Source: Sulfitobacter sp. DSM 110093
Lineage (GTDB): Bacteria > Pseudomonadota > Alphaproteobacteria > Rhodobacterales > Rhodobacteraceae
Length of the DNA: 64,000 nt
Direction: 5' to 3'
Assembly: GCF_022788715.1 (NCBI RefSeq)
Contig: NZ_CP085167.1
Span: 2,307,001-2,371,000 of the forward strand
Shown here: positions 1 to 9,054 of the stretch, piece by piece
How the letters are laid out: every line of letters begins with the position of its first letter
Numbering within the stretch: the stretch's first letter is position 1
Program-made: the position numbers and the translations under genes
The notes under the pieces: model-generated
What the model was told of the DNA's origin: nothing
What the model saw: the letters and a program-made list of their open reading frames with translations, nothing else
Database searches by the model: none

Positions 1-27
1 TGCGCAAACGCAGCTGATCGCTTACGC

Positions 28-45
28 GGCGGGGCTTGCCCCGCC
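28..45. terminator. GC hairpin at the 3' end of irr
   Basis: Perfect inverted repeat GGCGGGGC-TT-GCCCCGCC a few bases past the irr stop codon. On the + strand it is followed by CTTTC rather than a proper U-run, so it may serve as a weak or bidirectional terminator between irr and a gene left of the window. Confidence 0.45.
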
Positions 46-48
46 CTT

Positions 49-468
49 TCAGGACTTCCGGCGCAGGCGGATCACCACATCAACCGAAGCAATCTCCGCC
101 CCGTCAGGCGCATCGGGAAGCTGCGCGATCACCAATTGCTCGGACGGCGCGTCGGTCAGTTTGCTATCGTCTTCCCAAAAGAAATGCGGGTGATCGTGCG
201 TGTTGGTGTCAAAATAGCTTTTAGAGCCATCGACGGTCACTTCCTGCAATAGACCAGCATCACAAAAGGCGCGGAGAGTATTGTAAACCGTCGCTAGCGA
301 CACGGCTTCGCCCTGCCCCTTGGCCGCTTCAAACAAGCTTTCTGCGGTAACGTGGCGATCTTGGCCATCGCCCACCAGAAGGCTCGCCAGCGTGACACGC
401 TGGCGTGTAGGGCGCAGCCCGGCCTGAGCCAACCAGCTCGTCCCGACCTCTTGTTCCTGTTCGGTCAT
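49..468 (-). CDS. irr: Iron response regulator Irr (Fur family)
   Basis: 139-residue Fur-superfamily transcription factor, which in alphaproteobacteria represses or activates iron and haem genes according to haem availability. The N-terminal winged helix covers roughly residues 12-75, with the recognition segment SLATVYNTLR at 57-66. A His-rich metal/haem site HDHPHFF lies at 91-97. The start at 468 is chosen because CAGGAAACTG directly precedes it and the protein then has the usual Irr length; an upstream in-frame ATG at 537 would add 23 unlikely residues. It is divergent from fabA, as in other Rhodobacteraceae. The control region between them carries a long inverted repeat. Confidence 0.9.
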   Translation of the reverse strand: MTEQEQEVGTSWLAQAGLRPTRQRVTLASLLVGDGQDRHVTAESLFEAAKGQGEAVSLATVYNTLRAFCDAGLLQEVTVDGSKSYFDTNTHDHPHFFWEDDSKLTDAPSEQLVIAQLPDAPDGAEIASVDVVIRLRRKS

Positions 469-553
469 CAGTTTCCTGCCTTTCAGGGTCATATAAAGGA
501 TGAATCCCCTGCTTTTCAATTGAAAACCTTGCGCCATTCGGCGCAGCGGCCCC

Positions 554-604
554 GTTTAACATTGCGGCCCGCCCCTTGCAGCACGCCGGGGCGCAATGTT
601 AAAC
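554..604. promoter_or_regulatory. 13-bp inverted repeat in the irr-fabA control region
   Basis: Perfect arms GTTTAACATTGCG (554-566) and CGCAATGTTAAAC (592-604) separated by 25 GC-rich bases. The repeat ends 40 bases before the fabA start. Arm length and position suggest a paired operator for a fabA regulator, or a large mRNA-leader hairpin. I do not recognise the motif as a known operator. Confidence 0.55.
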
Positions 605-644
605 CGAGGGCCAAGTCATAACAGATCAGCAGGAGAGCCGCAGC

Positions 645-1154
645 ATGGCCGACTACCCCACGAGTTTCGACAAGGAAGATCTGCTGAAATGCGCCCGCGG
701 TGAGCTTTTCGGCCCCGGCAACGCACAGCTTCCCGCCCCACCGATGCTCATGATGGACCGGATCACCGATGTATCCGCCGATGGCGGCGCCCATGGCAAA
801 GGCCATATCACCGCCGAGTTCGACATCACCCCGGACCTTTGGTTTTTTGAATGCCACTTCCCCGGCAACCCGATCATGCCCGGCTGTCTGGGCCTTGACG
901 GTCTGTGGCAGTTGACCGGTTTCAACCTCGGCTGGCGCGGCTGGCAGGGACGCGGCTATGCGCTTGGCGTGGGCGAAGTGAAGCTGACCGGCATGGTCCG
1001 GCCTGAGCGTAAAATGCTAACGTATAAAATTGATTTCACCAAAGCGATCCAGACACGCCGCCTGACCATGGGTGTAGCCGATGGCATCGTCGAAGCCGAT
1101 GGCGAAGTGATCTATCAGGTGAAAGACATGAAAGTCGCGCTAAGCGAAAGCTGA
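645..1154 (+). CDS. fabA: 3-hydroxydecanoyl-ACP dehydratase FabA
   Basis: 169-residue beta-hydroxydecanoyl-ACP dehydratase/isomerase, which forms trans-2-decenoyl-ACP and isomerises it to the cis-3 form, starting anaerobic-type unsaturated fatty acid synthesis in the cytoplasm. The hot-dog fold active-site segment [18 protein letters not shown] carries the catalytic His and the downstream Asp. Length matches the family (about 170). The ATG at 645 follows CAGGAGAGCCGCAGC. It is expected to pair with FabB, but a strong terminator follows fabA and fabB lies 2.3 kb away behind two opposing genes. Confidence 0.95.
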   Translation: MADYPTSFDKEDLLKCARGELFGPGNAQLPAPPMLMMDRITDVSADGGAHGKGHITAEFDITPDLWFFECHFPGNPIMPGCLGLDGLWQLTGFNLGWRGWQGRGYALGVGEVKLTGMVRPERKMLTYKIDFTKAIQTRRLTMGVADGIVEADGEVIYQVKDMKVALSES

Positions 1155-1173
1155 ACATCGCGTCTAACGACCT

Positions 1174-1203
1174 AAATGGGGGCCGGATGGCCCCCATTTT
1201 TTT
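1174..1203 (+). terminator. Rho-independent terminator after fabA
   Basis: Stem ATGGGGGCC / GGCCCCCAT with a GGAT loop, running into seven T residues, 20 bases after the fabA stop. A textbook intrinsic terminator, which makes fabA transcription monocistronic here. Confidence 0.9.
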
Positions 1204-1224
1204 GCGTGAGTAGTGTCATTCGAT

Positions 1225-1827
1225 CTAGATGGTTTGCATCTCTTGCACCTTGCCATCATGACGGCCCGTGACCGCCGCTTCGGCCAAGACCGCCGCCACA
1301 TCCGCACGGCGTGCCTGCGCGCCTTGATCTACGTCATTGCCCAGTTTCACGGCGTCAGTCTTGGGATCATCCGTCAGTGCTACGGGCCGCAGAATCGAAT
1401 AGGTCAACCCAGAGGCCTGCAAATGCTCGTCCGCTGCTTGTTTCGCCTTTAGGTAATGGGTCATCTCGTGGTCTTCTGGCGGATTGTCTGCCCCGACCGA
1501 GCTTAGCATGACAAAGCGGTCAATCTTGGCCTCTCGGGCGAAATCCACCAGACGCTGGGCGCCTTCTCTGTCGACTTTCTCGGTCATTTCTGGCCCTGTG
1601 CTGCCGCCCGACCCTGCGGCAAAGATCACTGCATCAACACCGTCACATACGCCCGTTTGCAGGTTGGTCAAATCCCCCTGCCGCTGTTCGGTGCCTTCTG
1701 GCAGAACGGAGGTGTCAGAGCCATCACGCACCAATGCGATCGGCTCGGCCCCTCGGTCTTTCAGTTCGCTCACAAGCAGACGCCCCGTCTTACCGGTCGC
1801 ACCGGCAACAAGTATCTTCATAGTCAT
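1225..1827 (-). CDS. NAD(P)-binding atypical SDR family protein
   Basis: Up to 200 residues; the natural start is probably MKILVAG at 1821, two codons inside. The N-terminal Rossmann glycine motif GATGKTGR is followed by a beta-alpha pattern typical of the small NAD(P)H-binding YwnB/NmrA-like proteins, with the conserved VMLSSVGAD segment mid-protein. These are putative reductases or redox sensors whose substrate is usually unknown. It lies between fabA and the aldehyde dehydrogenase on the opposite strand to the fab genes. It is transcribed in the same direction as the dehydrogenase behind it, with a gap of about 70 bases. Confidence 0.75.
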   Translation of the reverse strand: MTMKILVAGATGKTGRLLVSELKDRGAEPIALVRDGSDTSVLPEGTEQRQGDLTNLQTGVCDGVDAVIFAAGSGGSTGPEMTEKVDREGAQRLVDFAREAKIDRFVMLSSVGADNPPEDHEMTHYLKAKQAADEHLQASGLTYSILRPVALTDDPKTDAVKLGNDVDQGAQARRADVAAVLAEAAVTGRHDGKVQEMQTI

Positions 1828-1894
1828 GTAGAACCCCTTAAAATTTTGCAGATATCAAGGCGAGCGGCACATGATGCCGCCCGCCGATTGCCGT

Positions 1895-3274
1895 TCAGGA
1901 CGACAGGAAGATCGATTTAGCGTTGACGAATTCCTTCATGCCAAAGCCGCCGTGCTCACGCCCGTAGCCAGAGTTTTTCACCCCGCCGAACGGCATATTC
2001 GGATCGGCTGCACCAAAGTTGTTGATCCGCACCATACCGGTATCGAACTCATCCCGCGCCAGCTTGAGCGCGCGCTCTTCGTCGGTGCAGAAGATGCCAC
2101 CGCCCAAACCATAGCGGCTGTCATTGGCGATGCGCATGGCGTCTTCGTCATCCTTAGCGCGGATCACCGCCGCCACGGGGCCAAAGATTTCATCGTCATA
2201 GGCTGGCATCCCGGGCGTCACTTCCGACAAAACGGTCGCAGGATAGTATGCGCCTGTCCGGTCCGGCACTTCGCCGCCGCAAAGGATCTTGGCCCCCTTT
2301 TCGACGCTCTCTTTGACCTGATCTCGCACCGTTTCAAACTGGCCTTGGCTGGAAAGCGGTCCAAGCTTGGTATTTTCGTCCATCGGATCGCCCATCGGGA
2401 TTTGCTTCATCGCGTCGACATAGGCGCTAACAAAGGCGTCGTAATTCTCCTCGGTCACGATAAAGCGCTTGGCCGAAACACAGGTTTGGCCGTTGTTATA
2501 AAGCCGACCCATGGTCGAGAATTTAACAGCCGTTTCGATGTCCGCATCTTCCAGCACCAGATAGGCGTCGTTCGACCCCAATTCGAGCACGGATTTTTTG
2601 AGGTTTTTCGCCGCCTCCGCACCGATATGGCTACCCGCCTTATCAGAACCGGTCATGGTCACACCGCGCACAAGTTTGTGGGCGATCAGCTTGTCGGATG
2701 TGTCGTGGTTAATGATGATCACATTGAACAAATCCTTAGGCAGCCCGGCTTCTTCGCAGATTTCTTTCAGACGCAGACCGCTGCCAGTGCAGATCTCCGC
2801 GTGTTTCAGCACGCAGCCATTGCCCGTCATTAAATTCGCGGCCAGCACGCGCACGGGCTGGTACAACGGGAAATTCCAAGGCTGAATTTGATAAATCACG
2901 CCAATGGGTTGATAGGTCACCACGCCGCGTTTTTTGCCGCCTGCGTGTTTGCGCTCTTCGTCTTCCAGCATTTCTGGGCCGTTTTCGGCGGTGTATTCAA
3001 AGATCTGCGCGCAAAGCTCGACCTCCGTCAGACCGTCCTTGTAGAGCTTGCCGACCTCACGGGTCATTAACTCTGACAAGCTCTCTTTATTCTCGCGCAG
3101 CTTTTCAGCGATCTTTTTCAGGTATGGGGCGCGCTCAGCATGGGAGAGTTTGCGCCATTCTTTGAAAGCTTCATGCGTGGCCTCGACCGCTTGGGTCGCC
3201 TCGGCTTCGGACATCACGGTGTAGGTGTTCAGTACCTCTTCGGTGGCGGGGTTTACCGTCTTGATCTCGGGCAT
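1895..3274 (-). CDS. NAD(P)-dependent (succinate-)semialdehyde dehydrogenase
   Basis: 459-residue aldehyde dehydrogenase superfamily enzyme oxidising an aldehyde, probably a semialdehyde, to its acid. The sequence shows the cofactor-binding region around QPWNFPLYQPVR, the general-base Glu within VLELGSND, the catalytic Cys in NNGQTCVSAKRF, and the C-terminal FGGVKNSGYGREHG. It is closest in style to the Sad/GabD group. The start at 3274 is preceded by AAAGGAGAACAG, and an upstream in-frame start at 3307 is rejected for this reason. It interrupts the fabA-fabB neighbourhood and has no obvious functional link to it. Substrate assignment is an inference. Confidence 0.85.
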   Translation of the reverse strand: MPEIKTVNPATEEVLNTYTVMSEAEATQAVEATHEAFKEWRKLSHAERAPYLKKIAEKLRENKESLSELMTREVGKLYKDGLTEVELCAQIFEYTAENGPEMLEDEERKHAGGKKRGVVTYQPIGVIYQIQPWNFPLYQPVRVLAANLMTGNGCVLKHAEICTGSGLRLKEICEEAGLPKDLFNVIIINHDTSDKLIAHKLVRGVTMTGSDKAGSHIGAEAAKNLKKSVLELGSNDAYLVLEDADIETAVKFSTMGRLYNNGQTCVSAKRFIVTEENYDAFVSAYVDAMKQIPMGDPMDENTKLGPLSSQGQFETVRDQVKESVEKGAKILCGGEVPDRTGAYYPATVLSEVTPGMPAYDDEIFGPVAAVIRAKDDEDAMRIANDSRYGLGGGIFCTDEERALKLARDEFDTGMVRINNFGAADPNMPFGGVKNSGYGREHGGFGMKEFVNAKSIFLSS

Positions 3275-3438
3275 TCTGTTCTCCTTTGTGTCTCGCTGGG
3301 CTAACACCGCCTGCCCGCCGGGCGTTCCATCACAGAACCTTGACCGGCAACTTCCGCCCGCTGGCTTTTGGCAAACCGCTTGCGCCGTGCCGCTGTGCTG
3401 TCATACACCGGGGCTGATAAAACAAAGGAGTGCTGCCC

Positions 3439-4668
3439 ATGCGCCGCGTCGTCGTCACAGGGTTGGGGATCGTCTCATCCATCGGAAACAATGCCGAAGA
3501 AGTGCTAGCCGCGCTGAAGGACGGCACCTCCGGGATCGAAGCAAGCCCGGAGATGGCCGAACACGGGTTCCGCAGCCGCGTGGCCGGGACGCTCAAGATC
3601 AATCTGGCCGACCACATCGACAAGCGCACCCTACGCTTCATGGGTCCGGGCGCGGGTTATGCCTATGTCGCCATGTCCCAAGCGATTGCGGATGCGGGTC
3701 TGGATGAAAGCCAGATCAGCAACCCACGCACCGGTCTGGTGGCAGGCTCTGGCGGTCCGTCGACCTCCGCCATGTTCACCGCGCATAATATCGTGAAAGA
3801 CACTGGTGCCACCAAGCGGATCGGGCCTTTTGCGGTGCCGAAATGCATGTCCTCGACCGTCAGCGCGAACCTTTCGACCGCTTTCAAGATCAAGGGCATC
3901 AACTATTCGATCACCTCGGCCTGCTCCACCTCGCTGCATTGCATTGGCAACGCGGCTGAGCAGATCATGCTGGGCAAGCAGGATGTTATGTTTGCTGGCG
4001 GCGGTGAGGAGTTGGACTGGACGCTCTCCTGCCTCTTCGACGCGATGGGCGCGATGTCCTCCAAGTACAACGATGCCCCCGAAACAGCGAGCCGCGCCTT
4101 CGACGCCGACCGCGACGGTTTCGTGATCTCCGGCGGCGGCGGCATGCTCGTGCTCGAAGACCTTGACCACGCGCTGGCGCGCGGTGCGAAAATCTACGCC
4201 GAGGTGACCGGTTACGCCGCCACCAGCGACGGGCACGACATGGTCGCCCCCTCCGGTGAGGGCGGTGAGCGCGCCATGCGTCTGGCGCTGGAGACACTGC
4301 CCGAAGGCCGCAAGGTGGGCTATATCAACGCGCACGGCACTTCGACGCCCGTCGGCGACGTAGGCGAGATCGAAGCGGTCCGCCGCGTCTTTGGCCAAGG
4401 CAGCACGCCGCCGGTAAGCTCGACCAAGTCGATGACCGGCCACGCGCAGGGCGCTGCGGGCGCTTTGGAGGCGATTTTCTCGCTGCTGATGCTCGACAAC
4501 GATTTCATCGCCCGGTCAATCAATGTGCAAAACCTCGACCCGGCGCTCGATCCGTCGGAAATCGCGCTGGAGCGCGTCGACAATGCGGGGCTCGATTCCG
4601 TGATGACCAACTCCTTCGGGTTTGGTGGCACCAACGGGTCGATGATCCTTTCAAAGTATAAGGGCTGA
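3439..4668 (+). CDS. fabB: Beta-ketoacyl-ACP synthase I FabB
   Basis: 409-residue condensing enzyme that elongates acyl-ACP with malonyl-ACP, including the cis-3-decenoyl product of FabA. The thiolase-fold catalytic triad is visible: nucleophilic Cys in [10 protein letters not shown], first His in [11 protein letters not shown], second His in [12 protein letters not shown]. The ATG at 3439 sits seven to eight bases after AAAGGAG; a GTG at 3430 overlaps that ribosome site and is rejected. It is followed nine bases later by fabI, so the two form an operon. As fabA ends in a terminator, fabB must have its own promoter in 3275-3438. Confidence 0.95.
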   Translation: MRRVVVTGLGIVSSIGNNAEEVLAALKDGTSGIEASPEMAEHGFRSRVAGTLKINLADHIDKRTLRFMGPGAGYAYVAMSQAIADAGLDESQISNPRTGLVAGSGGPSTSAMFTAHNIVKDTGATKRIGPFAVPKCMSSTVSANLSTAFKIKGINYSITSACSTSLHCIGNAAEQIMLGKQDVMFAGGGEELDWTLSCLFDAMGAMSSKYNDAPETASRAFDADRDGFVISGGGGMLVLEDLDHALARGAKIYAEVTGYAATSDGHDMVAPSGEGGERAMRLALETLPEGRKVGYINAHGTSTPVGDVGEIEAVRRVFGQGSTPPVSSTKSMTGHAQGAAGALEAIFSLLMLDNDFIARSINVQNLDPALDPSEIALERVDNAGLDSVMTNSFGFGGTNGSMILSKYKG

Positions 4669-4677
4669 GGGCGCGTT

Positions 4678-5469
4678 ATGTCAGGAATGCTTGCAGGAAA
4701 ACGCGGCCTCATCATGGGTGTGGCCAATGAACGCTCCATCGCTTGGGGCATCGCCAAGGCGATGTCCGAGGCCGGGGCCGAACTGGCCTTCACCTATCAG
4801 GGCGAGGCCTTTGGCAAGCGTCTTGAGCCGCTGGCGCAGAGCGTCGGGTCGGACTTCATGGTCGATGTCGATGTCACCGATGATGCCTCGCTCGACCGCG
4901 CGTTTGATGAATTGGGCGCGCGCTGGCCGACGATTGACTTCGTCGTGCATGCCATTGCTTTCTCGGACAAATCCGAGCTGACGGGGCGGTTTCTGAATAC
5001 TAGCCGGGCGAACTTCAAAAACTCGATGGACATCTCGGCCTACTCCTTCATTGACGTGGCGCGCCGCGCGCATCCGCTGATGGTTGAGAATGGCGGCACG
5101 CTGATGACGCTGACCTATATGGGGTCGAACCGAGTCACGCCGAACTACAACGTGATGGGTGTGGCCAAGGCGGCGTTGGAAAGCGCCACGCGCTATCTGG
5201 CGAATGATCTAGGGCCGGAGGGGATCCGCGTGAATGCGATTTCGCCGGGGCCGATGAAGACGCTGGCGGGGGCTGCGATTGGCGGCGCGCGTAAGACGTA
5301 TAAGCACACCGATCAGAACGCGCCGCTGCGGTCGAATGCGACGTTGGAAGCTGTTGGGGGCACGGCGGTTTATCTCGCGTCTGATGCGGGGGCTTGCACC
5401 ACGGGGGAGATTATCCGCGTGGATGGTGGGTTCCACGTGCTGGGGATGCCGCAAGCGGATCATCTTTAA
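4678..5469 (+). CDS. fabI: Enoyl-ACP reductase FabI
   Basis: 263-residue NADH-dependent enoyl-ACP reductase, the last step of each fatty acid elongation cycle and the target of triclosan-type inhibitors. It is an SDR-fold protein with an atypical glycine motif near the N-terminus (GVANERSIAWGIA) and the Tyr-x6-Lys catalytic pair in YNVMGVAK. Length matches the family (about 260). It is co-transcribed with fabB, with nine bases between them. The 3' end faces the convergent RNA methyltransferase gene across 231 non-coding bases holding a nested hairpin. Confidence 0.95.
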   Translation: MSGMLAGKRGLIMGVANERSIAWGIAKAMSEAGAELAFTYQGEAFGKRLEPLAQSVGSDFMVDVDVTDDASLDRAFDELGARWPTIDFVVHAIAFSDKSELTGRFLNTSRANFKNSMDISAYSFIDVARRAHPLMVENGGTLMTLTYMGSNRVTPNYNVMGVAKAALESATRYLANDLGPEGIRVNAISPGPMKTLAGAAIGGARKTYKHTDQNAPLRSNATLEAVGGTAVYLASDAGACTTGEIIRVDGGFHVLGMPQADHL

Positions 5470-5610
5470 ACCCGTACTGAGGGCCATCGTTTGCCCGCGG
5501 GTCGGCGATGGCTACCTAGCTTCGTGCCACTTTATGGTGCAGGTCTAGGGCTAGATCGCAATGTCGCGCCAAGCCCCACCAAATCGCCTACCCGGTCGCA
5601 CCAAAGGGGC

Positions 5611-5651
5611 GCCCGCCCGATTTTGGCACGCCTTTGGCGTGACGGGCGGGC
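5611..5651. other. Nested hairpin between fabI and the RNA methyltransferase gene
   Basis: Outer arms GCCCGCCCG (5611-5619) and CGGGCGGGC (5643-5651) enclose a second hairpin CACGCC-TTT-GGCGTG (5627-5641). No T-run follows on either strand. It lies between convergent genes and could terminate both, be a structured repeat, or be part of a small RNA. Confidence 0.5.
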
Positions 5652-5700
5652 AGGCGATGGCCCGGCGCCTACGGCTTGATTCCGGGCTGGGTGGCAGGCT

Positions 5701-6816
5701 CTACCGCAGCACATCCGTCTGCCACAGCCAGATCTTCATCCCCCCATGCGCAATCGCTGGCCCCTGCGGTTTCCACGGCAGCCCGGTCGCCCGCGCCAAA
5801 GGCGGCTCTGACGTCACCAGTCCCACACGCCAGCCCCGGAACCGCGTCTTCAAGGTCTCGCCCAGCGTCCCATAGAGTGGATACAGCAGCTTCTTATTCC
5901 CGATCCGCCCCCCATAAGGCGGGTTCACGATCACCAGCCCCGGCGGTCCCTCGGGCGGCTGCACCTCCCCTGCCCCGTGACAGGCGAAATGACACCACTC
6001 CGCAACACCCGCACGCTCGGCGTTGGCCGTGCTCATCCGGATCGCGCCTGCGTCCCGGTCCGAGCCGTAGAACCGCGCCGCAGGTTCGGCCACTGCCCCA
6101 CTGCTGCGCATCTCTTCCCACAGCTGCGGATCAAAACTCGCCAAATCCTCAAAGGCAAAGCTCCGGCTGCGCCCCGGCTTCACCCCCGCCGCAATCTCTG
6201 CCGCTTCGATCAGAAACGTCCCCGAGCCGCACATCGGATCCACCACCGGCTCCCCCGGCGTGTACCCACAAGACCGCAGCATCAGCGCCGCCATGTTCTC
6301 GCGCATCGGCGCCTTGCCCACGGCTTCTTTATGCCCGCGCTTGTGCAGCGCCTCGCCAGAGGTATCGAGGCTGAATTGCACGGCGTTGTCGTGAATACGT
6401 ACCTTCAACACCAGCGCTGCCTCGGCATCTACCGTAATCCCATGGCTTTCGCGCAGCGCCGTCTCAACCCGCTGCTGCGCGGCCCCGGCATGGTAAATCT
6501 TGGACGCCTTGCACGTCACCTGCACCTTCACCGGCACATCGGCGCGCAATACGTCACCAAAGGCAAACTTGCGGCAGCGCTTGTCCAACTGCGCCAGATG
6601 GAAGGCCATAAACCCGCCAATTCGCGCCAGCACGCGACCTGCCCCGCGCAGCTCTAGGTTCGCGCGCCAGACCTCGGGCCATCCACCCTGCACGGTCACG
6701 CCGCCGGGCTGCGCCTGCGCCTCGGCAAAGCCTTTTTCCTGCGCCTCGGCGCAGAGCAAATCCTCAAGCCCGGGCGGGCAGACAAGGAAAATCTCGAATG
6801 TATCTGGGGTATTCAT
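5701..6816 (-). CDS. THUMP-domain class I SAM-dependent RNA methyltransferase
   Basis: 371 residues of the RlmL/YpsC-type family (COG0116). The N-terminal THUMP region (about 1-155) binds RNA. The C-terminal Rossmann methyltransferase has the SAM site DPMCGSGTFLIEAA, an acidic GSDRDAGAI segment and the catalytic motif IVNPPYGGRIG, typical of N2-guanine or adenine methylation. The likely substrate is 23S rRNA. It lacks the extra C-terminal RlmK domain of enteric RlmL. It stands alone, with its 3' end facing fabI. Confidence 0.88.
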   Translation of the reverse strand: MNTPDTFEIFLVCPPGLEDLLCAEAQEKGFAEAQAQPGGVTVQGGWPEVWRANLELRGAGRVLARIGGFMAFHLAQLDKRCRKFAFGDVLRADVPVKVQVTCKASKIYHAGAAQQRVETALRESHGITVDAEAALVLKVRIHDNAVQFSLDTSGEALHKRGHKEAVGKAPMRENMAALMLRSCGYTPGEPVVDPMCGSGTFLIEAAEIAAGVKPGRSRSFAFEDLASFDPQLWEEMRSSGAVAEPAARFYGSDRDAGAIRMSTANAERAGVAEWCHFACHGAGEVQPPEGPPGLVIVNPPYGGRIGNKKLLYPLYGTLGETLKTRFRGWRVGLVTSEPPLARATGLPWKPQGPAIAHGGMKIWLWQTDVLR

Positions 6817-6924
6817 GGCCCCTGCATAAGCGCCTGCGCGGCGCGGTACGAGGGGAAAAAGACGCGCATCGCGCCTTTCAGGCCCACCGGGGAGGGATCC
6901 CCCCGGCAGGCAGTGTCAGATCGC

Positions 6925-7353
6925 TTAGGCGATTTTGACCAGTTCGATGTCGAACTGCAGGTCTTTGCCCGCCAGCGGGTGGTTAGCGTCGAGGGTCACG
7001 GTGGTCTCGTCCACTTCCACCACGGTCACGGGCAGCGCCTGACCTTCGGGGGTCTGCATCTGCAACTGTGTGCCGGGATCAAGTGGGATGTCCGCCGGAA
7101 TGCCTTCGCGCGGCACCGACTGTCGCATCTCAGGGTTCACCGGGCCATAGGCGTCGTCGCTGGGCACCTGAACGACCTTCTTGTCGCCTTCGGTCATGCC
7201 GGGCAGCGCGCTGTCGAGTCCGGGAATGATCTGCCCCGAACCCACGGTAAACTCCAGCGGGTCACGACCCTCAGAACTGTCAAACGTGGTGCCGTCCTGC
7301 AGCGTGCCGGTATAGTGAATCTGTACTGTGTCGCCGGATTTGACCTCAGCCAT
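6925..7353 (-). CDS. FKBP-type peptidyl-prolyl cis-trans isomerase (SlyD-like)
   Basis: 142-residue cytoplasmic prolyl isomerase and chaperone. The FKBP core begins VQIHYTGTLQDGTTFDSSEG, with the insert-in-flap domain in the middle (about 70-120) as in SlyD. The His/Cys-rich metal-binding tail of enteric SlyD is absent. The start at 7353 is chosen because GGAGACGACA precedes it; a start at 7365 would overlap that site. Monocistronic, divergent from the dehalogenase operon. Confidence 0.88.
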   Translation of the reverse strand: MAEVKSGDTVQIHYTGTLQDGTTFDSSEGRDPLEFTVGSGQIIPGLDSALPGMTEGDKKVVQVPSDDAYGPVNPEMRQSVPREGIPADIPLDPGTQLQMQTPEGQALPVTVVEVDETTVTLDANHPLAGKDLQFDIELVKIA

Positions 7354-7546
7354 TGTCGTCTCCAATTTGTCAGGGAAAAAGGGAAGGAGGCCACGTATCT
7401 GCGCGGGTGCTCCAAATTCCGCGACAGCATGAAGATTGTGATCCCGAGAGTAAACCCCCAGTCCCGGCCAATAAGAGAATTCGCCCCTTTCCGCCGCTTC
7501 GCCCGCGTGCCACTCTGCCGCGACACGGAAAGGGAGAGCCTGTCAG

Positions 7547-8233
7547 ATGCCCATCACAACCTGCGTTTTCGACGCTTACGGAACCCTGTTCGACGTGGCC
7601 GCCGCCGCCCGCGAGGCCGCGCGGGAGCCCGCCTTTGCCGCCATCGCCGAGACTTGGCCGCAACTGGCAGAACACTGGCGCCTCAAGCAGTTGCAGTATT
7701 CATGGCTGCGCGCCGTGACCGGGGCGCATGACGACTTCTGGCAGGTCACCCAAGAGGGGCTGGACTGGTCGTTGGAGAAGATGGGCGTCGCCGATGACCC
7801 TGCCCTGCGCGAGCGTCTGTTGGCGCTTTATTGGGAGCTTCAGGCCTTTGCCGAAGTTCCCGCCATGCTGCGTGCACTGAAAGACGGCGGCCTGAACACC
7901 GCGATCCTATCCAACGGCTCGCCCGCCATGCTGGACGGGGCGGTGCAATCTGCGGGAATCAGTGACCTTTTGGATGTGTCGCTCTCGGTCGAAAGTGTCG
8001 GGGTCTTCAAACCTCATGCATCGGTCTATGACCTTGTCGGGCAGCACTACGGCTGCGCCAAGGACGAGGTGCTGTTCGTCTCCTCCAACGGCTGGGACGC
8101 AGCAGCGGCGACGGGCTATGGTTTCACGACCGCATGGGTGAACCGGGGCGGCGATCCGGTGGACCGGCTGCCATGGAAACCAGCGCATCAGTTGCGAGAC
8201 CTCAGCGGCATCCCTGCATTGGCGGGCCTTTGA
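7547..8233 (+). CDS. Haloacid dehalogenase, type II
   Basis: 228-residue HAD-superfamily hydrolase, probably an L-2-haloacid dehalogenase. The nucleophile is Asp9 in CVFDAYGTLFD. Motif II is LSNGSPAML, the motif III Lys lies in VFKPHASVYD, and the C-terminal VSSNGWDAAAA segment is characteristic of the type II dehalogenases. Length is typical (220-230). A GGGAGAG ribosome site precedes the ATG. The stop overlaps the next start by one base, so it is the first gene of a three-gene operon with the hydrolase and dehydratase. Confidence 0.88.
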   Translation: MPITTCVFDAYGTLFDVAAAAREAAREPAFAAIAETWPQLAEHWRLKQLQYSWLRAVTGAHDDFWQVTQEGLDWSLEKMGVADDPALRERLLALYWELQAFAEVPAMLRALKDGGLNTAILSNGSPAMLDGAVQSAGISDLLDVSLSVESVGVFKPHASVYDLVGQHYGCAKDEVLFVSSNGWDAAAATGYGFTTAWVNRGGDPVDRLPWKPAHQLRDLSGIPALAGL

Positions 8234-9054
8234 TGGCACGGTTCACCACCTCCGACGGGCTGTCACTGCACTACACGGACGAAGGCTCCGGCCTGCCGAT
8301 CCTCTGCCTTGCTGGCCTCACCCGCACCGGGGCGGATTTCGACTATCTGGCCCCCCATCTGGCGGATCATCGCCTTATCCGCATGGACTACCGGGGCCGA
8401 GGGCGTTCGGATTTCGACAAGAATTGGCAGAACTACACGCTGCCCGTGGAATGCCGTGATGTGCTGGAACTGCTGGCGCATCTGGAGTTGGACAAGGTCG
8501 CCATCATCGGCACCTCGCGCGGCGGGCTCAATGCCATGGGGCTGGCGATGATCGCCCATAATCACCTGCTGGGTGTGGCGCTGAATGATTTCGGGCCAGA
8601 GCTGGACGCCAAGGGGATCGAGTTCATCATGGGCTATCTGGGCCGCAACCCCGCCGCCAAGACCTATGAAGAGGCCGCCGCCGCCATGGCCCGGGCCTTT
8701 CCCGAATTTCGCGGCGTGCCAGAAAGCCGTTGGCTGGAAGAGGTGCAGCGCCATTACACAGCCACCGACGACGGGCTGAAAATCACCTATGACCCGCATC
8801 TGCGCGATGCCATCGCCACAGCGGGGCAGCCGACACCCGACCTCTGGCCGTTTTTCGACGCCCTTCAAGGCATGCCGCTCGCGGCGATCCGGGGGGCAAA
8901 TTCGACTTTTCTTAACCGTGAAACACTGATGCTAATGCAGGCGCGGCGGCCGGATATGATCGTGGCCGAAGTGCCGGATCGCGGCCACGTGCCGTTTCTC
9001 GACGAACCCGAGGCGCTGGCCGCGCTGCACGAATGGATAGGACAACTGCAATGA
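8233..9054 (+). CDS. Alpha/beta hydrolase
   Basis: 273-residue alpha/beta-hydrolase fold enzyme. The nucleophile Ser95 sits in the elbow GTSRGG. The oxyanion region is LAGLTRTGADF, the DYRGRGRSD strand-loop is conserved, and the C-terminal His lies in DRGHVPFLDEPE. Substrate is unknown; relatives cleave esters or lactones. The start at 8233 (TGATGG overlap with the dehalogenase stop) is preferred over longer in-frame starts inside the upstream gene. The 3' end overlaps the dehydratase start by four bases, indicating translational coupling. Confidence 0.85.
   Translation: MARFTTSDGLSLHYTDEGSGLPILCLAGLTRTGADFDYLAPHLADHRLIRMDYRGRGRSDFDKNWQNYTLPVECRDVLELLAHLELDKVAIIGTSRGGLNAMGLAMIAHNHLLGVALNDFGPELDAKGIEFIMGYLGRNPAAKTYEEAAAAMARAFPEFRGVPESRWLEEVQRHYTATDDGLKITYDPHLRDAIATAGQPTPDLWPFFDALQGMPLAAIRGANSTFLNRETLMLMQARRPDMIVAEVPDRGHVPFLDEPEALAALHEWIGQLQ

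Noticed and set aside
1871..2833. 320-codon open frame antisense to the semialdehyde dehydrogenase
   Set aside because: No homologous features; the dehydrogenase motifs define the opposite strand as coding.
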